Source of the DNA: Limnanthes douglasii subsp. nivea
Taxonomy: Eukaryota > Streptophyta > Magnoliopsida > Brassicales > Limnanthaceae
Length of the DNA stretch: 64,000 nt
Direction of reading: 5' to 3'
Assembly: GCA_036936605.1 (NCBI GenBank)
Contig: JAUPFV010000004.1
Location: forward strand, 140,970,973 to 141,034,972
A program made the translations under genes and the position numbers. Within the stretch, counting starts at the first letter, position 1. Each line of letters opens with the position of its first letter. Below are positions 11,050 to 22,069 of the stretch, piece after piece. Under the pieces are notes generated by a model. The model saw nothing but the letters and a program-made list of their open reading frames with translations, made no database searches and was not told the DNA's origin.

Positions 11050-13550
11050 AAAAACTTTTTCCAAAAAAAATAAAATACGGGTAAAAATGCTATGTTTAAA
11101 ATCTGAGTTGAAAAAATAAAAATATTGGGTTTAAAATTTAAATTATATTTAGATTCAACTAGAAATTTAACATTTAAAAATTAAATTTTATAAAAATAAA
11201 TTAAAAAGTAAATAAAAAGAAGACAAACAGGATTAGTCGGTGGATTATTGATAAGATACATGAAAATAGAATATATTTTTGAATTCAAATCTAAATCTGA
11301 TTCAGATATACCATAAATAATAAGTTATTCAGAAATCTCAACAAAATAAAGTCAACATGTATTAATTTAATATTGTAATATTATATATTTATCCTACTTT
11401 TCTTCAATTTTAAGATTTTTATAAAACGGCATTCATAATATACTATTGAGAATAAAAGCCGAAATTTCAGCTAACATGAATTGCATTTTCCAATCAAGCT
11501 ATGGGTTCTATTTATGTCTCAACGGTAAATTATAAATAAATAAAAAACGTCTAATAATTTTTTTTATAAATAAAAACAAAATTTAGCACTTTATAATTTT
11601 TAAAATAATAAAAAAAATTAGTACCCGACTCAAAATGAAAAATAATATCCATTTATTATCCATATTTTCATATATCTTTACTAAATATTTATTTCACTCA
11701 TATTTATCTAAGACTCAATAATATCCTAAATACTTTTACTTAGTTATATAAAAGTTTTTTTTTTAATCTACGTATTTTCCATGTTTGTTTATCTCTCTAT
11801 TACGTGAAGATATAATGTCATAACAATAATAGTACTGTCGGACTTCTTTTTTATCCTTATTTTTCTTTTTTCTCATATGATTTTGATTGTGTTTTCATTT
11901 GATTTCGACGTTTGATTCTGCATATCCGTTTAGGTAAGTCGATTGAACTGTTTAGGTAACTCGGTTTTTTATTTTTTTGTGATTTTTGGTAACTCGAAAT
12001 AGGTATCTCGATTCTGTTTTCTTTATGATTTTTGGTATCCAACTAGTCTTAATTTGACTTTGTAGTTCAATTGTTGTTTTGCAATAAGTTTCGATCGCTT
12101 TTTAGTGCATTTTGTGTTTTTGGAAAATTTGGTTCGATAAAGGGTTTACAACTGAAAAGAAGAAGTGAAGTTTTGAAGATGTGAAACATGTTCACTTTAA
12201 GTACTGATAGATACAAAACACCTTTAGTTTTTGAATTGGTATATGCAAAACTTGTGTAATGGTAGATGCAAAACATTCGTATTCTTTTTGTACTGATAAA
12301 TGCAAAACGTGTGTATTCTTTGTACTCATAGTTGTTAGATGCTAGATGGCGAAACCATATAACGAGAAACCAATGTAAAATATATATTTTTAAATATCAA
12401 GACATATCATGAATGATACTAGTTTTGTTCGTCTTAAAAAAATAAAAACAATGCTATTTTGGATTTGTATTATGAGTTACGGCTTAAAAGATACAAACTT
12501 TAAAATTTTAATTTTTAGATATAAATGAAAAAGACGATTGTTACGAAGAAGATGTGAAACTTTTGTTTTTACTAGATGTGAAACCTTTCTAAGTTTGTAT
12601 TGGTAGATGTAAAACCATACAATTGTGCTAGATGCGAAACTAGACCAACTATGATAGATGCTAAACCAGGAAAACAATGATAGATGTGAAACCATATAAT
12701 GAGAAACTAGTGTAAAATATAACTTTTCAAAAAAATCAAAATATATCACGAGTGATACTAGTTTTGTTAGTCTTAAATGAACAAAACCAATGGTATTTTC
12801 AGATATATTTTTTCCAAGTTACGATTTAAAAGATACAAACTTTTTAAATATTTTAAAGTGTAAATGAAAAAGAAGACTGTTACAAGGAAGATGCAAAACC
12901 TCTTTTTTGTCTCGTAGATGCAAAACCAGACAATTATGATAGATGCGAAACCAGACAACTATGATAGATGTGAAACTAGACCAATTATGATATGTACGAA
13001 ACCAAGCTATCTATGATAGATCTGAAACCATATAATGAGAAACTAGTGTGAATTTGTTTTTAAAAAAAAATCAAAACATATCATAAGTGGTACTAGTTTT
13101 GTTGGTCTTAAAAAAACCAATAGTATTTTTAGATCTTCTTTTCTTGAGTTACGGTTTAAAAGATATGAATCTATAAAATTTTACATTAAAAAAATAAAGA
13201 AAAAAAATGTGTCCAAATGTTTCCAGGATTTAATATATAATGATATTTTAGGTACAAAGTTTCTTAAAAACAATTTGGCTCTTTATCCGTAACAGGTTTG
13301 TATGATTGGTCTTAAAAATAGTAAGTCTCCCCATTAAAAATATAAAAAGAATTATTATTATGAGGTAACCGTTTAGATTAATATATATTCTCAAATCAAA
13401 ATTTGTAAATATATGGTATATTTTATATTAATTTTATTTTAATAAAAAATATGTAAGTTTGTCTTAATTAAGTGTGAAATAAACATGTTGAAAACTTTTT
13501 TATCAATAAAAATAAATATATTTTTCATGAAGTGTGAAATGAAAAGGCCG
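11050..13550. repeat. Diverged direct repeat, right copy, interrupted by a satellite-like array
   Basis: Blocks at 11050-11550 and 13320-13550 match 8340-8900 and about 9030-9290 in order and orientation. The intervening about 1.7 kb has no counterpart in the left copy and contains the 337 bp tandem array. The most economical reading is duplication followed by expansion or insertion of the array in this copy only. Confidence 0.55.
12140..13200. repeat. Satellite-like tandem array, 337 bp period with nested short repeats
   Basis: The string GAAACCATATAA(C/T)GAGAAAC recurs at 12351, 12688 and 13024, spaced 337 and 336 bp. Between recurrences the whole unit repeats: a tract with GATACTAGTTTTGTT, then GTTACG-containing and AAGATACAAACTTT-like blocks. 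Each unit also contains shorter iterations of roughly 20 bp of the form GATGCGAAACCAGACAACTA. A partial, more diverged unit precedes 12351. Minus-strand reading frames through the array (12477-12749, 12773-12958) have biased, hydrophobic composition and are by-products of the repeat. Confidence 0.8.
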
Positions 13551-13739
13551 TGTCAGGATTTACAATGCAATGTATCATCAATGCTCAAACACTGAACAAA
13601 ATAAAAGAACAAAGAAAAGTGTTTCACTATGATAGAAAAGAGTTACAAATTTTCATATTACTTTTTGTCTCTTTGCATGGAATAAATAAAACTTACTTGA
13701 TTATGGGCATTATGGGCTCATATACACAAAATTGTCCAT

Positions 13740-13940
13740 GACACCAGATTTTACAAGCAGAGACGGTACATTGTCATGACATTAGACTGTACCATCCAAC
13801 ACGGTACATTGTGAAGATATTATTCAACTCAAACTCAACATGCAAAGTACTTAACACGCAACATAGAATAATGTATATTACCAAACAAATATGTTGAATG
13901 TTGAATGTGAAATATTATTTTTTCATTATCCACAAATATT
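13740..13940 (-). repeat. Probable 3' LTR remnant of the adjacent copia element
   Basis: Directly beyond the end of the copia RNase H remnant the minus strand reads TGTGGATAATG, then ATTTCACATTCAACATTCAACA. Copia LTRs in plants often start TGTTGGAATAT or similar. No matching 5' LTR is seen in the window, so only the position and style support this. Confidence 0.4.
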
Positions 13941-15320
13941 CCTCTTGAGGCGAATATTTTGCATTCACTGTCAACAAAGAAACTTCTTCTTCTTTCCGAC
14001 TCACCAAATGCCCCTTAGGCATTCACTCTATACTGCGAACACCAATCCAGTTTAGGCACTCCCTAAATTTTCAAACTGATACTTCATTAGTCATTATATC
14101 TGCTAGATTATCGTGTGTAGACAATTTCTTCACATCAGCAATTCTCTTTTATATTATATCACGAATGAAATGATATTTGACATCTATGTGCTTTATAAGC
14201 TCGTGGTACATCTAGTTTACTATAAGGTGTATGTTGCTTTCAGTGTCATAAAACCCTTTTATAGTAGTCATATCCAAACCCTAATCTGGCACCAAATCTT
14301 GCAACCATATTGCATCTTTAACTGCTTCTGTTACCGTCATGTATTATGCCTTTGTTGTAAACAAAGATACAGTAGCTTGCAACTGCACTGTCCATCTAAT
14401 CGCACTCCCAGCTAGAGTAAATACATAACCTGTCAGAGATCTCATTTTATTCATATCACTTACAAAAACAGAATCAACAAAACAATCAACGGATCCTGCA
14501 ATATCATTCAGCGATCCACAAATATCAGTCTTGTTAAAAGTTAAACCAACATTCGCAATATTCTTAAGATACCAAAGTATCCATTTCACTGTCTGCTAGT
14601 GTTTTTTCCCAGGACATCCCGTGTAACCGCTGACTACACTAAGTGCATGTGAAATATCGGGACGTGTGCATACCATATCATATATGATACTACCAATTGC
14701 ACTTGAATATGGAACCTTCGACATTTATTCCAACTCAGCATCGTCATTGACCACTCTTGCTACAGAAAACTAGAAATGAGTAGCAATGCAAACTGCCTTG
14801 CCATCAAACATGTTAAATCGTTGTGGTACTTTCTCAATATAGCTTCGTTGAGACTAGTGTAATGATCCTACACTTATGTTCCTGATAATCTCCATACCAA
14901 AAATCTTTTTGTTTTACCCAAATCATTCATCTCAAACTCACAACTAAGCTGTTTCTTTATCTGCACAATGTGTGACATACCACAAGCAACAATAAGCATA
15001 TCGCCCACGTACAAAAACAAGTAAACATAAAAATCATCGGATATCTTTTGATGATACACACAACTGTCATATGGACTCATCGTGAACCCTTTTGACACCA
15101 TAAATGTATCAAAACATTTATACTATTGCATATGTGACTGTTTCAAACCATCCAACGATTTTTTCAGCAGACAAACCTTGTCCTCCATATTATGTTCGAT
15201 AAATATCTCTAGTTATCTCATGTAGATTCACTTCTCCAATTCACCATGTAGAAACGCAATCTTCGCATCTAACTGTTCAACTTCTAAATCTTTCAAAACT
15301 ACCATTGTGTTTATATTTAT
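13941..15320 (-). pseudogene. Ty1/copia retrotransposon pol remnant (RT to RNase H)
   Basis: On the minus strand, in order: EQLDAKIAFLHGELEK (usual QMDVKTAFLHGDLEE) near 15240-15285, KSLDGLKQS (usual KSLYGLKQ), SPYDSCVYH, the polymerase motif YLFLYVGDMLIVA (usual YVDD) near 15000, EFEMNDLGKTKRFL, then WILWYLKNIANVGL, MRSLTGYVFTLAGSAIRW and STTKA of the RNase H (usual STTEAEY) at 14344-14589. This is the RVT_2 plus RNase H region of copia elements. Stops and shifts interrupt it throughout, and the second base of the YVDD aspartate pair is changed to glycine. Integrase and gag are absent, so it is a truncated relic. Confidence 0.85.
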
Positions 15321-15600
15321 AAGGAATAATACCAAAAAAACCTGAAACCACCATTGTGTTTATATTTACGAGATTAATTAAACAAATTATGTAAAATATA
15401 TATTTCAGAAAAAAAAACTGTCAAAAAAATTAAATTAATATTGTAAAAAAATTAATACTATTAATTAGAAGTATTAAAAACTAGTAATTAACAGTATTGA
15501 AAAATTTAACACCGTTAATTAGTCGTATTAACAAATTTAATATTATAATTAAAATTGCTAAAAAAATTAAAACGAGTTTTAAAATTGAAGAAAATAGAGA
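15321..15600. other. AT-rich spacer
   Basis: Low-complexity AATTAA-rich sequence. A short direct repeat (ACCATTGTGTTTATATTTA at 15301 and 15351) overlaps its left edge. Nothing else is recognised. Confidence 0.5.
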
Positions 15601-15637
15601 GGAACCTCAACGTTGTTTTTTTATCAATCGCTGAGAA

Positions 15638-16380
15638 GTGAGAACCAAAACTCTTGCGATCAAGGCTAAGCGTAAGAGACCTTTCACAATCACACATACT
15701 GCTACTAATCTGGATGAAGATAATACAGAAAGTGACATTTTTAAGAACTCGTTTGAAACATTTAGTGAGACTAATTCTAAACAATGCAATGACGATGGTA
15801 CTGCTACTGATCATAGTAACATAGCTCCTCTGATGGAGGTGGTCACCCAAAAAAAACCAGTTCTTAGAAGGACTAATAAGGAGACCAATTTAAACGGTGA
15901 ATGTTTAAGGACATTCATTTGTATTGTTTGTGATAAACGAGATGATCACGAGAAGTGCATGTACCGGAAAAATAGTTTAGACATTGTTGGGAATTTTTAT
16001 TATCCGTATTGTTGGTACAAACAAATAACGTTGAGGTCTATAGTGTCGAGAAAGAAAGTCATGGAGGCAACATAGTGTTTTTAGGTTTTTTAGATATGAA
16101 AGTTGTTGGTTGTGATCAAGAAAATAAGAACAATTATGAGTTTGAACGAGGCAGGTCTAAAGTTAGTGAGGATATGATAAAAGTTGATGATTTAGGGAAT
16201 CATCCATCACTGTCTATAGGAAAGAACAAAAAATGGAAATGCATATTGATGAACAAAATCAAGCTCACGCATCAGTTCACGTTCACGATGATGAAACAGG
16301 TGGAACTGATTTACGTTAGGGTTACGAAAATCACGAGATTGATGTTGTTAATGTTAAAGTTATTCTTAGGGTTTTAAAAA
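15638..16380 (+). pseudogene. Fragment of a gene with a PHD-like zinc finger
   Basis: The first part (15638-16075) encodes a basic start (KAKRKRP), an acidic middle (DEDNTESD), then CIVCDKRDDHEKC...NFYYPYCWYKQITLRS...KKVMEA. Paired cysteines followed by an FYxPYCxYK end resemble the PHD/RING-like domain of plant proteins whose motif ends FYCPYC-x-YK and leads into a lysine-rich helix. The expected FYCPYC cysteine is tyrosine here. Downstream, other frames carry VGCDQENKNNYEFERG and an acidic/histidine-rich MHIDEQNQAHASVHVHDDE, which look like later exons, but frames change and no clean splice plan is visible. Start and end are uncertain. It may be a captured gene fragment, since it sits among repeats directly beside copy A of the composite block. 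Confidence 0.45.
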
Positions 16381-16719
16381 TAATTTAGATTAAAAAGGAA
16401 TAATTAACTTAGTTTGATATTTAGGTCGAATTAGGCATCTAACCATGGAATAAGAAGACATTTGACTCGTATATTGATTTATGAAAATAACCTTTAATTC
16501 AAGTCTAAAAGATTATTTATAAAACACATGTAGAAGATTTAATTTTATTAGTTAAACTTAAATTATACTTTTGTTTGAGGATATACAAGTTGTTCATCTT
16601 GTTCGTTGTCGTTGTTATCCTTGTCGTCGTCTATCAATAGAAAAAATAAAAAATGTAATATATATTAAAATAAGATTATTCAAAAGTTAGTTTTATAGTT
16701 AACATAATAAAATAAATAA

Positions 16720-17110
16720 TTAAAACAAATGATTTCAACTGAAATATGTTTTTAGTTAATAGATATTACGATTTTTAAAAACGTAAAATAAATATTTATC
16801 TACAAAAATTAAAAATATAAATATAATTTTTAATACAGTATACACAAAAAGTTTAGAATTAAATTGAAAAAAATATCAATAATTATTGGTTGGTCATATG
16901 ACTCATCACTAATTTTACATTTATGTCTTTTTCGAACAAAATATTGTTAAGTGAATTTTGACGAGTGATCTCAATCGATTCAAATAACCTGGTGAATAAC
17001 TAAAGCTTCGATTAAGAGCTGACAGCAAATTCAGAGCTTTTATATTCAAAACCAATACATAAAGTTTTGAGTTTTAGCTACTCATATTTAGGATTTGGTT
17101 ACGATAATTT
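16720..17110 (-). repeat. Inverted-repeat arm 1: decayed gene-G exon 1 region (copy A)
   Basis: Minus-strand translation recalls gene G (NIKALNLLSALNRSFSYSPGY versus DLNIKASDLLPDLNRNPSY) but has stops. Beyond it, 16560-16635 (minus) still carries the gene-G exon 2-like DNNDNEQDEQLVYPQTKV before TAA. The same region is repeated in inverted orientation at 17480-17815. Confidence 0.65.
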
Positions 17111-17479
17111 TACGTTGAATATTATTTTTAAAATTAGTTATATAAACTTATTTGTAACTAATGTCATTTTTTGTAAATAATTTTTATTTATTAAAATTAG
17201 ATATTACAAACCATTATAATAGGCTCAAATATAATTTCATATTGAAATTTATAAAAAAAAAAAATCAACAACCGCATAAATTTAATTTTTAAGATTTTGA
17301 TTTAAACGGTTATTGATTTTCACCTTAAATTTATAAAAATATATATATTTGACTCTATCATAATGGTAGGTAATATCTAATAGTTTAATAATAATAATAA
17401 TATTTCATTGAAAAAATGATAGTAGTGACAAATTAGTTTATAAAACCAATTTCGACCAAAGGAAAAAATCAAAACCTTT
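17111..17479. other. Spacer between the two inverted gene-G arms
   Basis: About 370 bp of AT-rich sequence with no gene. Because the arms point away from each other, this is where a shared promoter would lie if either arm were transcribed. Confidence 0.5.
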
Positions 17480-17815
17480 ATACCTAATTTGCTTATAAAA
17501 GCTCTGAATTTATTGTTATGTCTCAACCGCAACCCTAATTATTCAGCATATTATCCAATCGATTTGTAGCGCATGCTAGATACAGCTATATTTTTCTCGT
17601 CCAAAAGATATAAATATGAAATCGAAAATGAATCATATAACCAACCAATTATTATTGGTATTGTTTTTTACTTTAATTCTAATGCTCGTGCCTTCAATGT
17701 GGGATTTGTGTTTTTGTTTGTGTGGTTGCAAGTTTATTTTGTATATTTCAAAACAAAAATTATAATATTAGTTGATTAAACACATATTCCAGTGAAAATC
17801 ATTTGTTTTATTTAT
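17480..17815 (+). repeat. Inverted-repeat arm 2: decayed gene-G exon 1 region (copy A)
   Basis: The plus strand carries ATAAAAGCTCTGAATTT, CTCAACCGCAACCCTAATTA and ATAACCAACCAATTATTATT, matching the minus strand of 16860-17110 and gene G at 10601-10790. Similarity extends past the coding part to AAATCATTTGTTTT near 17810. An open frame at 17573-17779 is a fragment of this relic rather than an intact gene. Confidence 0.65.
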
Positions 17816-18483
17816 AAAATAATATGTCATTAGGAATAAAAATAAAGTATTATTTATACTGATATTAAAGAAAATAGTCTTATAAAAAACATTAAAGTAT
17901 TTTATTACTTGGATTTTAATAGTAGTAAAGTGGTGCATCTCCCTGGTAAAAGAAATATCTACTAGGTCCGATTTTCAAATTAGAACTCAATATGGTTGTC
18001 TCTCTATTTTGTTTGTATTTTTATTTTTTATTTATCAAAAATAGTACTTTTATATCTTTTCATTATTCTCTGATTTTCATGTCAACTCATGGACATACTT
18101 TAAATATATGTAAGAATATCTATTTATTTCTTCTAAAGCATTTATTTTTACCAAAAACAAAAGTTTTCGTTATTTGATGGCTATATTTATAAAAAAAAAT
18201 TATATATAATATACAAAAGAACGGTTTATTTTACGGTTGATTTGAAATTCTAATTCCACTAAACTAAAATTTCACCTTAAAATTCTAACAAAATATACTA
18301 ACTACGGCTTCAATAATACATGTATAAATTATTATTCAAAAATTTTAAAAATTAATAAAATACAAAAACTATTTTACGAATACAACCATCAAGATTTATA
18401 TCATTAATTTATGCACATATATGGTATGATTAATTTAAAAAAAAAAAAAGAATCAATTTTTAAATATCTTCGCTAGGCTAGTT

Positions 18484-18545
18484 TAAGAATCTGTCAATCT
18501 TTTTCACGATAAGTTTAAGAATCTGTCAATCTTTTTCACGATAAG
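18484..18545. repeat. 31 bp tandem duplication in copy A only
   Basis: AAGAATCTGTCAATC...CACGATAAGTTT occurs twice in a row. The corresponding place in copy B has no duplication, so it arose after the two blocks separated. Confidence 0.8.
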
Positions 18546-18814
18546 TTGATAAGTTTGAGTTTAATATGAATATTGATCAATATTATTACTATTAAATAAA
18601 TAAATAAATAAATTATATAAAATACTATTAATTAAATAAATAAATTATATAAAAAGATACGTACCGCATGATTTTTTTTGAATCTGACTAAATTGGAGAA
18701 ATTCTTTCGAAATGATTTAATGAAATATTTCTGATCATCGTCTTCTATCAAAGTAAATCGCAGCCGATCTATTATGCATTTATTCTCTAGTCATCAAATT
18801 AGATCATTCATTTT

Positions 18815-19142
18815 GCAGGTTTCTTCAGCTTCAACGAGGATGAGAAAAAAATCTCAATCATGACGGCGGTGTAAGTTCACAGATCTCTTCGGTTTCAACG
18901 CATCTTTTGATTTTTACAAGTCTTTTTTACTTCAACGACACTCGAGAGAACAATCTCAACCATGTCAGTGATGCAGGTTCATGGATCTCTTTGACTTCAA
19001 CGTATTTTTTTTATTTTTGAAGGTCTCTTCGGCTTTAACTGTGATGAGGAGAGAAATCTTAATCATGACTGCAATGCAAGTTCACGAATATCTTCGGCTT
19101 CAATGGCAATGAAGAGAGAAATCTCAACCTTGACGACGATGC
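18815..19142 (+). repeat. Exon-like minisatellite, about four units of 55-104 bp (copy A)
   Basis: Units contain CAGGTTCA, then a (G/T)ATCTCTTCGGCTTCAA-type stretch and GAGA(G/A)AAATCTCAACCATGAC. They start near 18815, 18871, 18974 and 19078. Read as AATCTCAACCATGAC... each unit gives an N-L-N-H-G/D-G-like peptide, and the array runs into a frame EIEYYNPNVFNLNMVDC at 19150-19215. This looks like a duplicated short exon of an unrecognised gene, or a minisatellite derived from one. Confidence 0.6.
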
Positions 19143-19559
19143 AGTTGATTTTAGTGAGATCGAGTACTATAACCCTAATGTATTCAACCTTAACATGGTG
19201 GACTGCGTTTCTTTAAATATGGGTCTGAGTCAAGTGTATTATTATGTGGGTTGGGTTGTTGGTTTGTTTCAATGTGGGCCTGAATTCCGTTGTTGGGTTC
19301 ATATATTTATGGATATATGAAAATATTTTAAATATTAATTTTTTAATGAAGGAAGTATTTTATAAGTGGGTTGGAAATATAAACTTTTAATTATATTAAA
19401 AAATATCAATATTTTTAAAATAATAATAACGTTTTAAAGGTTTTAGTACTCTTATAAACATTTTATCAAACATTTCTATTTTTTTAGTTTAAATTTTCGA
19501 AATAATTTTGGAACGGTTTATAAAATGTAAACTGGATCTTCACCTATGCTAAAATATAT

Positions 19560-21850
19560 AACAACTTGAGTCATAAAGTATATTGTATTTTTCCTTATCC
19601 TAGTACTGTTTCGGAGAAGACTCACCCCCAATAACCCTTTAATAGAGATCATGAAAGAGTAATATGGTGAGCAAGAGGCCTTCTCACCTAGCGCGACTCA
19701 CCCATCTAGCAAGACCGCAAATGATATTTTGTTTTGTCCTCCCATAGAACCATTAATTGATCAATTATAAATTTTAAATATCATAATATTTATTACTTCA
19801 TAGTATGCAAGTGGGTTATCAAATCTTGTTAGGTAGAAAGATGCCACTGACTTTATTATTAGTAATAATATTTATATTATAATCCTTATAAAGACTAAAG
19901 TTCGTATTCATAAAGTAGACTCCATTATTAGAACTATGACCCATTTTTAGTATTACATAATTAACCTATCTAGCACCTCTAGGTAGAATTTGGATTATAT
20001 GTAATTCTAGTGTAATCATTATCTTCACGTTATCCTCGTCCTCGTAAGATATTCATTGTAAAGTGTGGAGTCATAGTTTTTTTTTATTTTCTTTTTTTAA
20101 TAGTCATTAGTGAATTTAATGACGCTCTAAATCGTGTCTCTATTTGGATTAAGATTTAGGCTATTATGACTCAAGATTAGGGAATTGCATGTGTTATCCT
20201 TGGGGACTTTAATATAATTTGTAAGCCGGATAAGCGCATTGACTTTAAAAAAACTAAACTGCCATAATAGAAGAATTCAACAACTTTTATTATCAATGTG
20301 AGCTTAGCGATCTTCACTTCATTGGCTTTCATTTCACATGGCTCATTAAAAAGCGTATTGATTAAAAATTGACTGTGTCATAGTCAACAATGATTGAGAC
20401 GAGTTTTTTTAATGTCTTCCACTCATTACCCCGGTCATCCTACCACACTATAGTCATCCTAAAACTTAGCATCTCTCGCAAGTATAGGAAAAAACCCTTC
20501 AAAGTTTTTCAAGATGTAGCAATCTCACCCTCAATTCAAAGAAATCATCTGCAATAACTTGAACCTTCCTACCATCGCTCAAGGTATAAATTTCGTCTCT
20601 CAAAAACTTACTCGTCTTTATTCACTTTCATAGATCTCAATCGTAAATAATATAATGACATTAGCTCTCGAGTATCCATCGCTCAAAAATATATATTCCA
20701 TGCTCATTCATTCCTCGCTCGGGATCCCAGAAACTCTAAACTTATCTATAAAGAAATTGAGGCTTCCTCTTCCTTTATTTTATTTAGTAAAGCTGAAAAA
20801 GAGTTTCTTACGTAAACATCTAGAGATTTTTGGCTCAAACTGAGTGACAAAAACACCAAATATTTTCACAAAAATATTAAAACCCAAATCTTACGTAAAA
20901 ACATTGTCTTGGTTTCACATAAGTAAGGTGAGATTATTACCAACTCATATGTTGTAACCAACATTCTACTAAGCTACTTTAAGTATCTCTTTGGTACCAG
21001 ACACCCTCAGGGTTACCTAGACCTTGATAGAGTTTCAGCCATCCTTACTACTATAGTTAATACACATGATAAGACATGTATGACTCGCACAGTAACGTGT
21101 AACAAAATTAAATATATCTTATTATGTATTGATAAAAATTACTCATTGGGGCCTCATAGCTTCAAGTCCAATTTTTCTAAGAACTCTTGAAATATTGTGG
21201 GTAAGGATATCTGTAACGGGGTCCTTAGTTTCTCATCTTTCAAAGTTTGGAGTTTTTTTTCGAATTTTACTTCCATCATCCTTGTCTTTAAAAAGTACAC
21301 CCCCACTCACGCCACATATTTCAAGTATATGCAATGTCACGTACAAGATTATCTCCAAGAATTTGGCTAAAAGAACCAAAGACTTTTTTCTTACCTAATT
21401 GACAAATCTCAATCGACTTTTGCTCCGAGGGAAACATCTCCGACAACATGTTTCTTTTTGAAAAACTTCTCAAGGGTTACCACACTAACTATAAAAGCAA
21501 AAGGGTTTCACTAAAAGTCAAATTTATAAAATATTAGACAATGTTTGGTGGCACCTCATCCTTGATATCTTTGTTGCCATGGACTTCCTGGGCACTATGA
21601 TTTCTTGAATTATCCATTATACTGACAACCATTCTTATAATAATAACATTAATGGTGATTCTAACGCTTATTTTTATGGTAGAAAAGGTCTTAGGCAAGA
21701 AGACCTCATCTCTCTTTTTATTTTTCTTCTCATAATTCAAGTCATATCTAGTAGCTTTTTTTGAAATAATAACGATAAAACATTCAAATTCCACTAAAAT
21801 TATCATAAATTTAAAATAGTAAACTTTTGTTTCATTATATTTTGTATACT
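19560..21850 (+). pseudogene. LINE remnant a: endonuclease and partial RT (copy A)
   Basis: The plus strand carries, in shifting frames, GRIWI-like and WNVRGL-region remnants near 19930-20090, CVILGDFNIICKPDKRIDF near 20185-20255 (apurinic endonuclease motif GDFN), then RT pieces: a SFKSNF...W-IVGKDICNGVL stretch near 21160-21220, ATYF...NVTYKIISKNLAKR near 21310-21370, and NINGDSN followed by YFYGRKGLRQEDLISLF near 21645-21720 (usual GRKGLRQGDPLSP). Many stops break the frame. This is the Exo_endo_phos plus RVT_1 order of a plant L1-type LINE. The 3' half beyond GLRQGDP is missing and the sequence passes to a different LINE. Confidence 0.8.
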
Positions 21851-21975
21851 CTTTGATTTTTTTAGAATTTTATTTTTTTGACACAGATCATTTTTATCGG
21901 ATAAATTTAATCCACTTCCCTAATAATCACACACTAATTGTTTTCATTTTTTAGAATCAGTAAAATCGTATCCTA

Positions 21976-22000
21976 TATATATATATATATATATATATTT
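21976..22000. repeat. Short (TA)n run
   Basis: An alternating TA stretch of about 24 bases lies near the junction between the two LINE remnants. Copy B has only a very short TATATATA here. Confidence 0.85.
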
Positions 22001-22069
22001 GTCCATAATGAATTCCTTTCAACTATTGAAAACAATCGGAAAATCCATATGCCTGACAATCATTTAACT

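Noticed and set aside
12477..12958. Two minus-strand hydrophobic frames in the 337 bp array
   Set aside because: They are produced by the repeat itself and change with each unit.
12140..13200. CRISPR-like interpretation of regularly spaced short repeats
   Set aside because: Spacers are not unique, the large 337 bp unit repeats as a whole, and the window is plant nuclear DNA.
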